DNA of 64,000 nt from Soonwooa sp032062245 (GCF_032062245.1 NZ_DAMBQF010000010.1:11515-75514); one strand, 5' to 3'. Positions 17,453 through 26,237 are shown, counted from the stretch's first letter. Made by a program: numbers and translations. The notes: generated from the letters alone by a model not told the origin.

Positions 17453-17632
17453 AACTCTATCTCTCGCATGAATTCATAGAAATACTTGCGTATTCCTTAG
17501 TTTCTTCATTAATTATTTATAAAAGAGATAAAATTTTTGTCGATAGATTGGTGATTTGGTGTTGGTAAATATAGGAAAAAAAAGTTAACGAAATCTTAAA
17601 TTTTTAATTTTAACATTTTTATTGTGTTAAAA

Positions 17633-18130
17633 TTATTTAAGCATATCATTTAACATTACAAATGGCAGATTTAGACCGAAGTTTATGTTGAGGCCTTTCA
17701 ATTCTTTTCCATTAATGTTTTGTCCAGAAAACCCAAAGCCATAGCCTGCTGTTAGGTCGATTATTCCCAAAATACTGACACCAACTTTCGGTGCAATATA
17801 CTTAGTCGTGGCTTCTGCACCCAAAATAAAATAATGCGAGTGATAAAGGTCAACACCTTTTTGAAAATTTAATAATACATCGCCTTGTAGTTTAGGAATA
17901 GCTGCAAATTTCCCATTTGCGTTTCCCAAAAGCGCCGATCCGCCTAGTCTGTACAGGACATCATCGTTTTTTAAAAACAAAGCTTTAACACCGATTTCCC
18001 CGAAACTTTGTGTTTGATAAGCATAACCAGTGTTTAGTAGCCAATGCGTTGTTGTTTGTGCTTTAGTTTGATTGAGAAATGTGGTACTAAAGATTAGACT
18101 TATGATAAAAAATATTTTATTGAAATTCAT
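17633..18130 (-). CDS. Exported protein, probable small outer-membrane barrel
   Basis: 165 aa with signal peptide MNFNKIFFIISLIFSTTFLN (cleavage near TKAQ). The mature part alternates polar and hydrophobic residues with many Gly/Tyr/Phe, for example GYAYQTQSFGEIGVKALF and LTAGYGFGFSGQN, and ends near a hydrophobic strand, as in small outer-membrane beta-barrels. No named family recognised. It lies downstream of metK but behind that gene's terminator, so it probably has its own promoter. Confidence 0.7.
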   Translation of the reverse strand: MNFNKIFFIISLIFSTTFLNQTKAQTTTHWLLNTGYAYQTQSFGEIGVKALFLKNDDVLYRLGGSALLGNANGKFAAIPKLQGDVLLNFQKGVDLYHSHYFILGAEATTKYIAPKVGVSILGIIDLTAGYGFGFSGQNINGKELKGLNINFGLNLPFVMLNDMLK

Positions 18131-18151
18131 ATTAGAAATTTAAAATTCAAA

Positions 18152-18188
18152 AATAAAAAAAACAGCTTTATTCAAATGAATAAAGCTG
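18152..18188 (-). terminator. Terminator of metK
   Basis: CAGCTTTATTCA and TGAATAAAGCTG form a 12-bp stem with a 2-nt loop; on the minus strand a long T run follows. Confidence 0.9.
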
Positions 18189-18209
18189 CCAAAGATTTTG
18201 AATATATTT

Positions 18210-19490
18210 TTATAAACCGAATTCTTTTTTGATGTCATCAACTCGGTCAAGTTTTTCCCAAGTGAAAAATTCTAAATCGTCGATTGTATGCTGGCTACCG
18301 TCTGCTTTTGTAAAAGTTTTGGATCCGATGTAGTAATCTCGTCCCATGTGGCCATAAGCCGCAGTTTCTTGATAGATAGGATTACGAAGTTTTAAATTTT
18401 GCTCAATAGCATACGGACGAAGATCAAACAATTTTGTAACACGATTTGCAATTTCGCCATCGTGAAGGTCAACTTTTGACGTTCCGTAAGTATTGATATA
18501 AAGTCCACATGGCTCTGCAATACCAATTGCATAAGAAACCTGAACTAAAACTTCTTCAGCAACACCAGCAGCTACAAGGTTTTTAGCAATATGTCTTGTC
18601 GCATAAGCTGAACTACGGTCTACTTTTGAAGGATCTTTTCCTGAGAACGCGCCACCCCCGTGAGCACCTTTACCTCCATACGTATCAACAATAATTTTTC
18701 TACCAGTTAACCCTGTATCACCGTGAGGACCACCGATTACGAATTTACCAGTTGGGTTGATGTGATATTTAATTTGATCATTAAATAAAGCTTGAATCTC
18801 TGGTTTTTGCTTACCACGCACTTTAGGAATTAAGATTTCTATGATATCTTTCTGAATTTTAGCAAGCATCGCTTCTTCAGAGCCAAAATCATCGTGTTGC
18901 GTTGATACAACAATGCTGTCAATTCTGATGGGTTTGTGATCGTCAGAATATTCGATGGTTACTTGGCTTTTCGCATCTGGACGTAGATATTTAATCGCAT
19001 CATTATCTCTTCTAAGAACAGCTAGTTCTTTAAGAATTTGATGTGCTAAATCTAGAGCCAGCGGCATATAGTTTTCGGTTTCGTTAGTGGCGTAGCCAAA
19101 CATCATCCCTTGGTCACCAGCACCTTGAGCATTTGCTTTTGCTTCAAAATCTTCTGTAGTAGTCACACGGTCAACACCTTGGTTAATGTCTGACGATTGT
19201 TCGTGGATTGCAGAAATAACACCGCAAGAATCCCCATTGAACATATATTCGCTTTTCGTATAACCAATGCGGTTAATAACGTCTCTCGCAATTGATTGTA
19301 CATCTAGATAAGCCTTTGACTTAACTTCTCCAGCCAATACAACTTGACCTGTTGTTACTAGTGTTTCGCAAGCAACTTTTGAGTCTTTGTCATGAGCTAA
19401 AAAATTGTCGATTAGCGCGTCAGAAATTTGATCCGCAACTTTGTCAGGATGTCCTTCCGATACCGATTCGGATGTAAATAAATATGGCAT
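18210..19490 (-). CDS. metK: S-adenosylmethionine synthase
   Basis: Makes S-adenosylmethionine from methionine and ATP in the cytoplasm. All three MetK domains are present: YLFTSESVSEGHPDKVADQISDALID with the ATP/metal residues, GAGDQGMMFGYA, and the GGGAFSGKDPSKVDRSSAYA phosphate loop, with the flexible loop at VISAIHEQSSDINQGV. At 426 aa it is slightly longer than E. coli MetK, as usual for Bacteroidota. Transcription starts from a strong consensus promoter at 19617-19647, and the leader contains a candidate SAM-II riboswitch, which would give feedback control by the product. Confidence 0.97.
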   Translation of the reverse strand: MPYLFTSESVSEGHPDKVADQISDALIDNFLAHDKDSKVACETLVTTGQVVLAGEVKSKAYLDVQSIARDVINRIGYTKSEYMFNGDSCGVISAIHEQSSDINQGVDRVTTTEDFEAKANAQGAGDQGMMFGYATNETENYMPLALDLAHQILKELAVLRRDNDAIKYLRPDAKSQVTIEYSDDHKPIRIDSIVVSTQHDDFGSEEAMLAKIQKDIIEILIPKVRGKQKPEIQALFNDQIKYHINPTGKFVIGGPHGDTGLTGRKIIVDTYGGKGAHGGGAFSGKDPSKVDRSSAYATRHIAKNLVAAGVAEEVLVQVSYAIGIAEPCGLYINTYGTSKVDLHDGEIANRVTKLFDLRPYAIEQNLKLRNPIYQETAAYGHMGRDYYIGSKTFTKADGSQHTIDDLEFFTWEKLDRVDDIKKEFGL

Positions 19491-19555
19491 AATATTCCTT
19501 TTTTAATTGTAGAAAAACCTGCGATTGCAATATAAAAGGAACTAAAAAGATAATT

Positions 19556-19604
19556 CTGTTTTAGCATTTTTTATGGAGGTTGCAATCAGGTCAAATTTTT
19601 CCTC
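19556..19604 (-). ncRNA. Candidate SAM-II riboswitch in the metK leader
   Basis: Read on the minus strand, the leader has GAGG, then AUUUGACCUGAUUGCA, then ACCUC, then CAUAAAAAAUGCUAAAACAG. The known SAM-II aptamer has the same order: P1 arm, AUUUAACCGUAUUGCA loop, P1 arm, UGAUAAAUGUAGCUAAAAAG. GAGG/CCUC can form P1, and CUG/CAG could form part of the pseudoknot. The motif starts just after the predicted transcription start and stands before metK, the enzyme that makes the ligand. It ends about 65 nt before the ATG, farther than in classic SAM-II examples. Confidence 0.6.
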
Positions 19605-19616
19605 TAGTTTGAGATG

Positions 19617-19647
19617 CAAAGTTAAATACTATTTTTGTCTTTGCAAA
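19617..19647 (-). promoter_or_regulatory. metK promoter
   Basis: On the minus strand TTTG (19644-19647), a 19-nt spacer and TAACTTTG (19617-19624) match the Bacteroidota promoter consensus exactly. The expected start site lies near 19610, immediately before the riboswitch candidate. Confidence 0.8.
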
Positions 19648-19668
19648 ATAATGTATCATAAAAATATA

Positions 19669-19691
19669 AAAACCTCATTTACTGAGGTTTT
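19669..19691 (-). terminator. Terminator of oxyR
   Basis: AAAACCTCA and TGAGGTTTT form a 9-bp stem with a 5-nt loop; on the minus strand a T-rich tail follows. It overlaps the last codons of oxyR. Confidence 0.8.
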
Positions 19692-20632
19692 ACATTTTTA
19701 TAATCTTTAGGCGCTTTGTAGTAATTAAGGCGTTCCTCGATGGAAGATTTTATTTCTGTAATCAATTCATCAATAATTCTTTGCTTGTAAGTTGGTTTGT
19801 AATAGATTAAACTTATTTCACGATAAGGGAAAGGTTTTCTAAATCTTGTTACTTTACACTTTTGCTCTGGTGCAAGTTGCTCAATGCCCATTTCTGGGAT
19901 TATGCTGATACCACCTAACTTATCAACCATTTGGATTAATGTGTTGACATTAGATGCTGCGAAGTCCAAGTTTTTAGGTTTTAATTTATTCTCTTTTAAA
20001 TGACAAATGTTTTCAAATTGAGTTCTCAAGCAATTGCCTTCTTCTAGTAACCAAACTTTGTCAACATCTATTTCTTCAGGAACAATGAAGCGTTCTTCTT
20101 TCTTTTGACAATCTTCATCAGTTGCATAAAGCATTAATTCTTCATTAAATAAGAAGTCATGGTAGAATTCATTGGCTGCATCATATGGTGTAGAAATAAT
20201 TCCAGCGTCCAACTCTCCAGATTTTAAAGCCTTAATGACATTTTCGGTTGTCATTTCTTTAACGTTAAGATCGATCTGTGGATTTTTGGAAATAAAACTA
20301 AAAATCTCGGTTGGCAGGATGTAGCCAGCCACAGTTGGGATAATTCCGATATTTATTTTACCCGCAAGTATGTTGTTAAGCTGGTGCGCTTTATTTCTTA
20401 GTTCGTTGACCGAATCAACAATTTCTTTTGCTTGGTCGATGATCACACTTCCCGCATCTGTGGTACGAATTGGATGTGTTGTACGATCAAAAATCTTAAG
20501 ATCTAGTTCTTCTTCAAATTTTTGTATCATCGCACTAAGCGTTGGTTGTGTGATAAAACAAGCCTGAGCAGCTTTTCCGAAATGTTTATACTTATCGACA
20601 GCAATAAGATATTCTAGTTGTTGAATGTTCAC
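19679..20632 (-). CDS. oxyR: Hydrogen peroxide-inducible activator OxyR (LysR family)
   Basis: 317 aa. The N-terminal winged helix is MNIQQLEYLIAVDKYKHFGK with the recognition helix around QPTLSAMIQKFEEELD. The effector domain carries C201 and C210 in EEGNCLRTQFENIC, the same eight-residue spacing as the peroxide-sensing disulfide pair C199/C208 of E. coli OxyR. It is divergent from catalase with a 168-bp gap, the expected target. A -7 box TATATTTG lies at 20654-20661 on its strand. Confidence 0.93.
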   Translation of the reverse strand: MNIQQLEYLIAVDKYKHFGKAAQACFITQPTLSAMIQKFEEELDLKIFDRTTHPIRTTDAGSVIIDQAKEIVDSVNELRNKAHQLNNILAGKINIGIIPTVAGYILPTEIFSFISKNPQIDLNVKEMTTENVIKALKSGELDAGIISTPYDAANEFYHDFLFNEELMLYATDEDCQKKEERFIVPEEIDVDKVWLLEEGNCLRTQFENICHLKENKLKPKNLDFAASNVNTLIQMVDKLGGISIIPEMGIEQLAPEQKCKVTRFRKPFPYREISLIYYKPTYKQRIIDELITEIKSSIEERLNYYKAPKDYKNVKPQ

Positions 20633-20800
20633 TTTAATATACTTTATCTATTACAAATATAACTATTAATTTGTTTGGTGAATATTTTTTTCAATTGTTT
20701 GATTTTTTTAAAGGCATTTTCTTTTAACTAATAATTATGCTCTATTCTTCATAAAATAATGAGATAATGCGTAACTTTAGACTCCCAAAACTTAGTTTTT

Positions 20801-22288
20801 ATGAGCAAGGATAAGTTAACGACTGCAGTTGGTTCGCCCTATTTTGAACATCAAGATTCTCAAACAGTTGGTCCACATGGGCCTGTGTTATTGCAGGATT
20901 TTATACTTCAAGAAAACTTGGCGCATTTTGTAAGAGAGCGTATACCCGAGCGTGTAGTCCATGCAAGGGGGACAGGTGCTTATGGAAAATTTACAGTAAC
21001 CCACGATATTACTAAATATACAAAAGCAAAACTTTTTTCAAAAATCGGAAATTCTTGCAAAATGTTTGCTCGATTTTCTACCGTTGGAGGAGAAAAGGGA
21101 AGTGCCGATACAGAAAGAGATCCAAGAGGTTTTGCACTAAAATTCTATACCGAAGATGGTAATTGGGATCTGGTAGGAAATAACACGCCTGTTTTTTTTA
21201 TTAAAGATTCAAAAAAGTTTCCCGACTTTATACATACTCAGAAAAGACAACCTAAGACCAATCTTAAAAGTGCGACAATGATGTGGGATTTTTGGAGTTT
21301 TAATCCAGAGTCACTTCACCAAGTTTTAATATTGATGTCGGATCGTGGTACACCGTATGGTTATCGTCACATGCACGGTTTTGGCTCGCATACTTTCTCG
21401 ATGATTAATGCTGAGAATGAAAGAACTTGGGTCAAATTTCATTTTAAAACAAAACAAGGCATCAAGAACTTTACTAACGAAGGAGCTACCAAAATGAAAG
21501 GTGAAAACCCAGATTTTGCGCAAGAAGACTTGGTGAATGCTATCGAAGCCGGCGATTTTCCAAAATGGACCTTGTACATACAAAGCATGACAGAAGAGCA
21601 AGCAAAAGATTTCCGTTGGAATCCTTTTGATGTGACTAAAGTTTGGCCACATTCAGAATTTCCGTTAATAGAAGTAGGCGAGATGGAATTAAATGAAATT
21701 CCTGTTAATTACTTTGCTCACGTGGAACAGGCTGCCTTTTCACCGAGTCATTTAGTTGACGGAATTAGCTTCTCGCCAGACAAGATGTTGCAAGGTAGAT
21801 TATTTTCATATCCAGATGCACATCGTTACAGATTGGGTGTTAACTCGCATCTTTTAGAAGTTAATCGTTGTCCTTTTGCCGTTAACAATTATCAACGAGA
21901 TGGTTTTATGGCAGATTCCAGTAACTACAAAGACAGTTCAAATTATTATCCAAATAGCTTTGATAACGTTGATCCCGATGCTGCGTATAAAAATTTTGAA
22001 TACGAATTAGATAACAATCATGTGGCTAATTTTAATCGAAATGAGAACGATGATGATCATTATACTCAACCCGGATTGCTGTATACAAAAGCTATGAATA
22101 CCGATGAGAGAAATGCTTTGATTAGTAACATTATTTCATCAATGAGTGGAATTTCGGGTCCACATCGAGATTTGATTATTAACAGACAATTGTGTCATTT
22201 CTTCCGTGCAAATATCGAGTTAGGAATGCGTGTGGCACAAGGTTTACAAATTAATATTGATGCTAACACGATGAATCACGCTAAGTAG
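20801..22288 (+). CDS. katA: Heme catalase (clade 3-type monofunctional)
   Basis: Breaks down hydrogen peroxide to water and oxygen. Active-site H54 lies in RVVHARGTGAYG, the catalytic Asn region in DLVGNNTPVFFI, and the proximal heme-ligand motif is RLFSYPDAHRYRLG. At 495 aa with no C-terminal flavodoxin-like domain it is a small-subunit catalase. A near-consensus -7 box TAACTTTA (20772-20779) stands above it and oxyR is divergent, so peroxide-induced control by OxyR is likely. A strong terminator follows at 22307. Confidence 0.95.
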   Translation: MSKDKLTTAVGSPYFEHQDSQTVGPHGPVLLQDFILQENLAHFVRERIPERVVHARGTGAYGKFTVTHDITKYTKAKLFSKIGNSCKMFARFSTVGGEKGSADTERDPRGFALKFYTEDGNWDLVGNNTPVFFIKDSKKFPDFIHTQKRQPKTNLKSATMMWDFWSFNPESLHQVLILMSDRGTPYGYRHMHGFGSHTFSMINAENERTWVKFHFKTKQGIKNFTNEGATKMKGENPDFAQEDLVNAIEAGDFPKWTLYIQSMTEEQAKDFRWNPFDVTKVWPHSEFPLIEVGEMELNEIPVNYFAHVEQAAFSPSHLVDGISFSPDKMLQGRLFSYPDAHRYRLGVNSHLLEVNRCPFAVNNYQRDGFMADSSNYKDSSNYYPNSFDNVDPDAAYKNFEYELDNNHVANFNRNENDDDHYTQPGLLYTKAMNTDERNALISNIISSMSGISGPHRDLIINRQLCHFFRANIELGMRVAQGLQINIDANTMNHAK

Positions 22289-22306
22289 GTGTAGATTTTT
22301 CATTAT

Positions 22307-22347
22307 AAAAAATGCAGCTTTTTGTGTAGGCATAAAGCTGCATTTTT
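22307..22347 (+). terminator. Terminator after catalase
   Basis: AAAATGCAGCTTT and AAAGCTGCATTTTT form a 13-bp stem with a loop of about 12 nt and a T-rich end. Confidence 0.85.
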
Positions 22348-22427
22348 GTTTTAAATTAAAATCCGATCGCCATTCACGAGGCGTAGATAAAACATTATTC
22401 TTAAATTTATTGCTCTAAATTTTATTT

Positions 22428-23651
22428 ATGAAAATTATAGGCCCCTTTAAACAAATTGTAACTTTAGATAAACTTCCATTAAGAGGAAAAATAAATGACG
22501 AATCCTTAGAAATACAAGTCAATGCGGCGGTATTGGTGGATGGCGAAAAAATTATAACAATTGGTGATTTTGAAGAATTAAAAGCTAATAATCCTAATGC
22601 TTCAATTGACCTAATCGACACTGAGCAAGTGCTTTTGCCTGCTTTAGTGGACGCGCATACGCATATTTGTTTTGGTGGAAATCGAGCTAATGACTTTGCA
22701 ATGCGAAATGCTGGCAAAACCTATCTCGAAATTGCTGAGGCTGGTGGTGGCATCTGGAGTAGCGTGAAACATACACGTGAAGCTTCTGAAGAGGAATTGT
22801 TAAAAGCAACTTTAGAAAGAATCCATTATCTTTTAAGTTTAGGAATTACAACAATTGAGATTAAAAGCGGCTATGGACTAAATGTCGACGAAGAGTTAAA
22901 AATGCTTCGAATTGTTAAAAAAGCTCAGGCTCAAACTAAAGCGACTTTAGTTCCTACATGTTTGGCGGCGCATCTTAAACCGAAAGATTTCGACGGAGGA
23001 AATCAAGAATATTTGGATTATATTTTAAAGAAAATTCTTCCTAAAGTTAAAGAAGAAGATTTAGCAAAGCGTGTTGATATTTTTATAGAGAAGTCTGCGT
23101 TTTTGCCAGAAGAGTCCAAAGTGTTTTTGGAAAAAGCAAAGGCAATGGGCTTTTTGATTACTGTTCATGCAGATCAATTCACGGCAGGAAGTTCTTGCGT
23201 AGCGGTTGAAGTTGGTGCGCAATCTGCGGATCATCTCGAAGCAACTGCAGATGAGGATATTGATTTTTTAGCAAAATCTAATACTGTTGCTATTGCTTTG
23301 CCAGGCGCAAGTATTGGTTTGGGCGATCCATTTGCACCAGCCAGAAAATTGTTAGATGCAGGTGCTGTTTTCGCAATTGCAAGTGACTGGAATCCTGGGT
23401 CGGCACCGATGGGGAATCTTATTACGCAAGCTGCTATTTTGGCAACGTTCCAAAAATTAACGACCGCGGAGGTTTGGGCGGCGATGACTTATCGTGCGGC
23501 TTATGCGCTTGGTTTTGAAGATCGTGGCGTTATCGCGAAAGGTAAGAAAGCAGATTTTGTAAGTTTTGAAACGGATAACTTCAACAACGTCTTGTATTAT
23601 CAAGGTAGAATGTCAGCAAAACATACTTTTATTAACGGTGAAAAAATATAA
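22428..23651 (+). CDS. hutI: Imidazolonepropionase (histidine degradation)
   Basis: Hydrolyses 4-imidazolone-5-propanoate to N-formimidoyl-L-glutamate, third step of histidine breakdown. Amidohydrolase fold with metal motif VDAHTHICFGGNRANDF, the substrate segment GGGIWSSVKHTREAS, IKSGYGLN, the metal His in TVHADQF, the HLEATADEDI segment, and the C-terminal Asp in AIASDWNPGSAPM. At 407 aa it is full length. Its stop shares one base with the ATG of hutG (TAATG), so the two are coupled. hutH and hutU are not in this window. Confidence 0.95.
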   Translation: MKIIGPFKQIVTLDKLPLRGKINDESLEIQVNAAVLVDGEKIITIGDFEELKANNPNASIDLIDTEQVLLPALVDAHTHICFGGNRANDFAMRNAGKTYLEIAEAGGGIWSSVKHTREASEEELLKATLERIHYLLSLGITTIEIKSGYGLNVDEELKMLRIVKKAQAQTKATLVPTCLAAHLKPKDFDGGNQEYLDYILKKILPKVKEEDLAKRVDIFIEKSAFLPEESKVFLEKAKAMGFLITVHADQFTAGSSCVAVEVGAQSADHLEATADEDIDFLAKSNTVAIALPGASIGLGDPFAPARKLLDAGAVFAIASDWNPGSAPMGNLITQAAILATFQKLTTAEVWAAMTYRAAYALGFEDRGVIAKGKKADFVSFETDNFNNVLYYQGRMSAKHTFINGEKI

Positions 23652-24571
23652 TGATGGCGTTTGATTGGCAAGGTCGTTTTGATGGTGATGAGGCGTTGTA
23701 TCATAGAGTATTCCAACGTGTTAAAAATTCCAATAATTATTCTGACGTTACGGAGAATGCTTTTGCAATCCACGGATTTTCGGTCGATGAAGGTGTAAGA
23801 CGTAATAAAGGACGTGTTGGCGCTGCAAAATCTCCTGATATTATTCGTAAGAATATGTCGAACTTTCCTGTTGTACAGGCAGATTTTAAATTATTAGATT
23901 TTGGAAATGTCGTTTTGGAAAATCAAAATCTAGAAACGAGTCAAGAAGATTTTGCAACGAAGGTTTCGAAGGTTTTGAAGAAAGGAGGAAAATCTGTCGG
24001 ACTTGGTGGTGGACACGAGATAACATTTGCACATTATTCGGGTGTGAGACAAGCTTTTCCTGATGCTAAAATTGGCACTATAAATTTTGATGCACACTTT
24101 GATAATCGCGAACCTGAAAATGGTCTTGCAAGTTCGGGGACGGGATTTTGGCAAATTGCACAAGAAGGACCAATTAACAGTTTGCATATCGGAATCCAAA
24201 GAAATAGTAATACGCTGAAATTGTTCGATACGGCTCATCAATTGGGCATGAATTACATTCTTGCAGAGGAATTATTTTTCGAGAATTTACCTAGACTTTA
24301 TATTGAAGTGAATCGATTTTTGGAAAGTGTGGATGTGTTATACGTAACGATTTGTATGGATGTTTTCAATGCGGCAATTGCGCCAGGCGTTAGTGCTTCA
24401 GCTTATAACGGAATGATGGCTGATCCTGCATTTATGAAACTTTATAGACACATCTTAGCGAGTCAAAAACTAAAAGCTTTGGATGTTGCGGAAGTTAATC
24501 CAGAGTTTGATATCCAAGATAGAACGGCGCGTTTGGCTGCTTGTCTTGTTAATGAACTTTTTATGGTTTAG
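23651..24571 (+). CDS. hutG: Formimidoylglutamase (arginase/agmatinase family)
   Basis: Converts N-formimidoyl-L-glutamate to glutamate and formamide. Ureohydrolase metal ligands: GLGGGHEITFAH, TINFDAHFDNRE, and CMDVFNAAIAPGVSA, with the final EVNPEFD. At 306 aa it is typical. It follows hutI with a one-base overlap and ends the histidine-degradation pair. Two ATGs are adjacent (MMAFDW), and either could be used. About 100 bp below the stop lies the left end of an integrated element, so the gene itself is intact. Confidence 0.92.
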   Translation: MMAFDWQGRFDGDEALYHRVFQRVKNSNNYSDVTENAFAIHGFSVDEGVRRNKGRVGAAKSPDIIRKNMSNFPVVQADFKLLDFGNVVLENQNLETSQEDFATKVSKVLKKGGKSVGLGGGHEITFAHYSGVRQAFPDAKIGTINFDAHFDNREPENGLASSGTGFWQIAQEGPINSLHIGIQRNSNTLKLFDTAHQLGMNYILAEELFFENLPRLYIEVNRFLESVDVLYVTICMDVFNAAIAPGVSASAYNGMMADPAFMKLYRHILASQKLKALDVAEVNPEFDIQDRTARLAACLVNELFMV

Positions 24572-24584
24572 AAGACACCTGCGG

Positions 24585-24673
24585 TGCGTGAGGTGGACGA
24601 AGGATTTGTCTGAAAGATAGAGTCCACGTAAAAGGCGAAGCCGCAGGCTTCGCCTTTTACGTGGACCGAAACG
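24585..24673. repeat. GC-rich intergenic hairpin element flanking the integration site
   Basis: It contains a perfect 21-bp inverted repeat, 24622-24642 against 24646-24666, with a 3-nt GCA loop (arms begin GTCCACGTAAAAGGCGAAGC). The GC content is far above the surrounding DNA. No T run follows, so it is not a plain terminator. The element on the other side of the island (39984-40050) continues with similar GC-rich DNA, so the island seems to have split one intergenic repeat. Confidence 0.75.
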
Positions 24674-24693
24674 AAGTGTAGTCCGTAGGAGAC
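24674..24693 (+). repeat. attL: 20-bp direct repeat at the left end of the island
   Basis: AAGTGTAGTCCGTAGGAGAC is repeated exactly at 39964-39983. Here the core reads GTAGTC-CGTAGGA-GACTAC (24678-24696), a perfect inverted repeat with a 7-nt spacer, the layout of a tyrosine-recombinase core site. Confidence 0.85.
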
Positions 24694-24806
24694 TACTATC
24701 TATAATTTATTATAATTGTAATTGAGTTCAAATAAATGTGTAAATATAATGTTCATAGTATTTTATAGAATTATTCAAACTCAAATAAAATCAAACCAAC
24801 GCAAAA

Positions 24807-24838
24807 AATAATACAAATTAATACGAAATAATACAAAT
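24807..24838. repeat. Left arm-type repeats: three 10-bp-phased AATACAAA sites
   Basis: AATACAAA at 24810, AATACGAA at 24820 and AATACAAA at 24830 are spaced exactly 10 bp, one helical turn. Two AATACAAA copies with the same 10-bp spacing stand near the right end (39893 and 39903). Probable arm-type binding sites for the integrase. Confidence 0.6.
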
Positions 24839-24844
24839 ATTGTC

Positions 24845-24852
24845 TATATTTG
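24845..24852 (+). promoter_or_regulatory. -7 box of the integrase promoter
   Basis: TATATTTG matches TAnnTTTG and lies 20 nt above the ATG chosen for the integrase. It sits next to the arm-type repeats, so the integrase could repress its own gene. Confidence 0.5.
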
Positions 24853-24872
24853 AAAACATCAAATGTAGTAAT

Positions 24873-26237
24873 ATGGCTAGTGTTAATTTTCAATTAAGAT
24901 CAACTAAAATAAATGCTCCTTTCTCGGCACGTGTTCAGTTTTACGATTCAAATAAAATAAGTGAAGGCAATCCTTTGGGTTTGTCTTTTATTGATGGTGT
25001 TACTGAGATACTTGTTTTTTCAGAAAGCGAATTGGAATCCAATCCATTTATTAATGGTAAAAAATGGTGGACTAAGAATAAAAAATATAAAGGTTCGGAT
25101 GCTGAAATATTAAGGAGAAAAAACCGAATATTAATTGAGCAAGATGATCTTCGAAAATTTATACTAAATAAGTTTGATAATGAAAGTGTAGATAATTTTG
25201 AACCTTCTAAGATTTGGCTAAAAAAAGTATTAAAAGAATATTACAATAAAAAGCAGAATCTTGACAATGGATATAATAATGAAGATAATACTTCTATTAT
25301 TTGGCATTTTAAAAACTATCTAAAAATTAAAGGTAGCAAATTAGCAGTAAGCACAAAAAAGAGACTTCTAAATATCGAGAATATTATAAGTGATTTTCAA
25401 GCTTATCAATCACAAAAGAAAGGCTTTGATGTTATTTATAATTTAGAAGATGTTTCGCCATTATTTCAGTACGATTTAGAAGAATATTTAAGAAACGAAT
25501 GTCTTTATACTCACAATACTGTTGCAAAGGTTATAAAGGTCTTAAAAACGGTTTGTAACTATGCCGAAGACTCAGGCTTTACGTTACATAAACAATATAG
25601 ATTAGTTGAATTACCATACAAAGAGACTGATATTGTTTATTTGTCATTTGAAGAATTGCAGTTAATAAAAAATTGTAATAAAATCCCTAGCGATTTAGAA
25701 GATGCTAGAGACTGGCTTTACTTATCTTGCTTCATGGGTCAAAGAATTTCTGATTTTATGAGATTTAATAAAGATATGATTGTTGAGAAAGAAGGAAATT
25801 ATACTATTGATTTTATTCAAGTAAAGACTGGTAAAAACATTTCATTAGTTCCACATCCCGAAGTTTTACAATACTTAAAAGATAATGATTTTAATTTTCC
25901 TAAGCCGATTTCCGAGCAAAGGTATAATGAACAGATTAAAATAGTTTGTGAATTAGCAGGAATAACAAATGAAATTGAAGGTAGTTTGTTAACTGAAGTA
26001 TCAAAAGGAGTTTGGAGAACTGTGCAAGGGAAATATCCAAAATATAAACTGATAGGAAGTCATATTGGTAGAGCTAGTTTCTCAACTAATTTTTATGGAT
26101 TAATGCCAACATCTTTGATAATGGGGGTAACGGCCCATTCTCAAGAGCGAACACTATTAGCATACCTATCTAAGAAGGATGATACTAGAAATGAACTGAT
26201 AAGAAAATATTATAATGACATTAATATTAAAAAGTAG
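24873..26237 (+). CDS. Tyrosine recombinase / integrase of the island
   Basis: Start placed at ATG 24873 (MASVNFQLRSTK); a TTG start at 24840 would precede the -7 box. The N-terminal Arm-DNA-binding and SAM-like domains fit the Bacteroidota phage-integrase family, with KYKGSDAEILRRKNRILIEQ in the first third. Numbered from ATG 24873, the catalytic residues are visible: R291 (MGQRISDF), H397 and R400 (GSHIGRASF), H422 (AHSQER) and nucleophile Y431 (LLAYLSK). It should cut and join the 7-nt spacer of the att core. It is intact, so the island may still be mobile. Confidence 0.93.
   Translation: MASVNFQLRSTKINAPFSARVQFYDSNKISEGNPLGLSFIDGVTEILVFSESELESNPFINGKKWWTKNKKYKGSDAEILRRKNRILIEQDDLRKFILNKFDNESVDNFEPSKIWLKKVLKEYYNKKQNLDNGYNNEDNTSIIWHFKNYLKIKGSKLAVSTKKRLLNIENIISDFQAYQSQKKGFDVIYNLEDVSPLFQYDLEEYLRNECLYTHNTVAKVIKVLKTVCNYAEDSGFTLHKQYRLVELPYKETDIVYLSFEELQLIKNCNKIPSDLEDARDWLYLSCFMGQRISDFMRFNKDMIVEKEGNYTIDFIQVKTGKNISLVPHPEVLQYLKDNDFNFPKPISEQRYNEQIKIVCELAGITNEIEGSLLTEVSKGVWRTVQGKYPKYKLIGSHIGRASFSTNFYGLMPTSLIMGVTAHSQERTLLAYLSKKDDTRNELIRKYYNDINIKK

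Noticed and set aside
20641..20700. OxyR operator between oxyR and catalase
   Set aside because: CTATTACAAATATAACTAT is only a loose match to the E. coli OxyR pattern, so I do not list it as a site.
22428..24571. hutI and hutG as cargo of the mobile island
   Set aside because: They lie outside the direct repeats, and the att core is about 100 bp beyond the hutG stop.
24622..24697. tRNA gene as integration target
   Set aside because: The att core does not fall in any cloverleaf-like sequence and no CCA-type 3' end or T-loop consensus is present. The site is intergenic.
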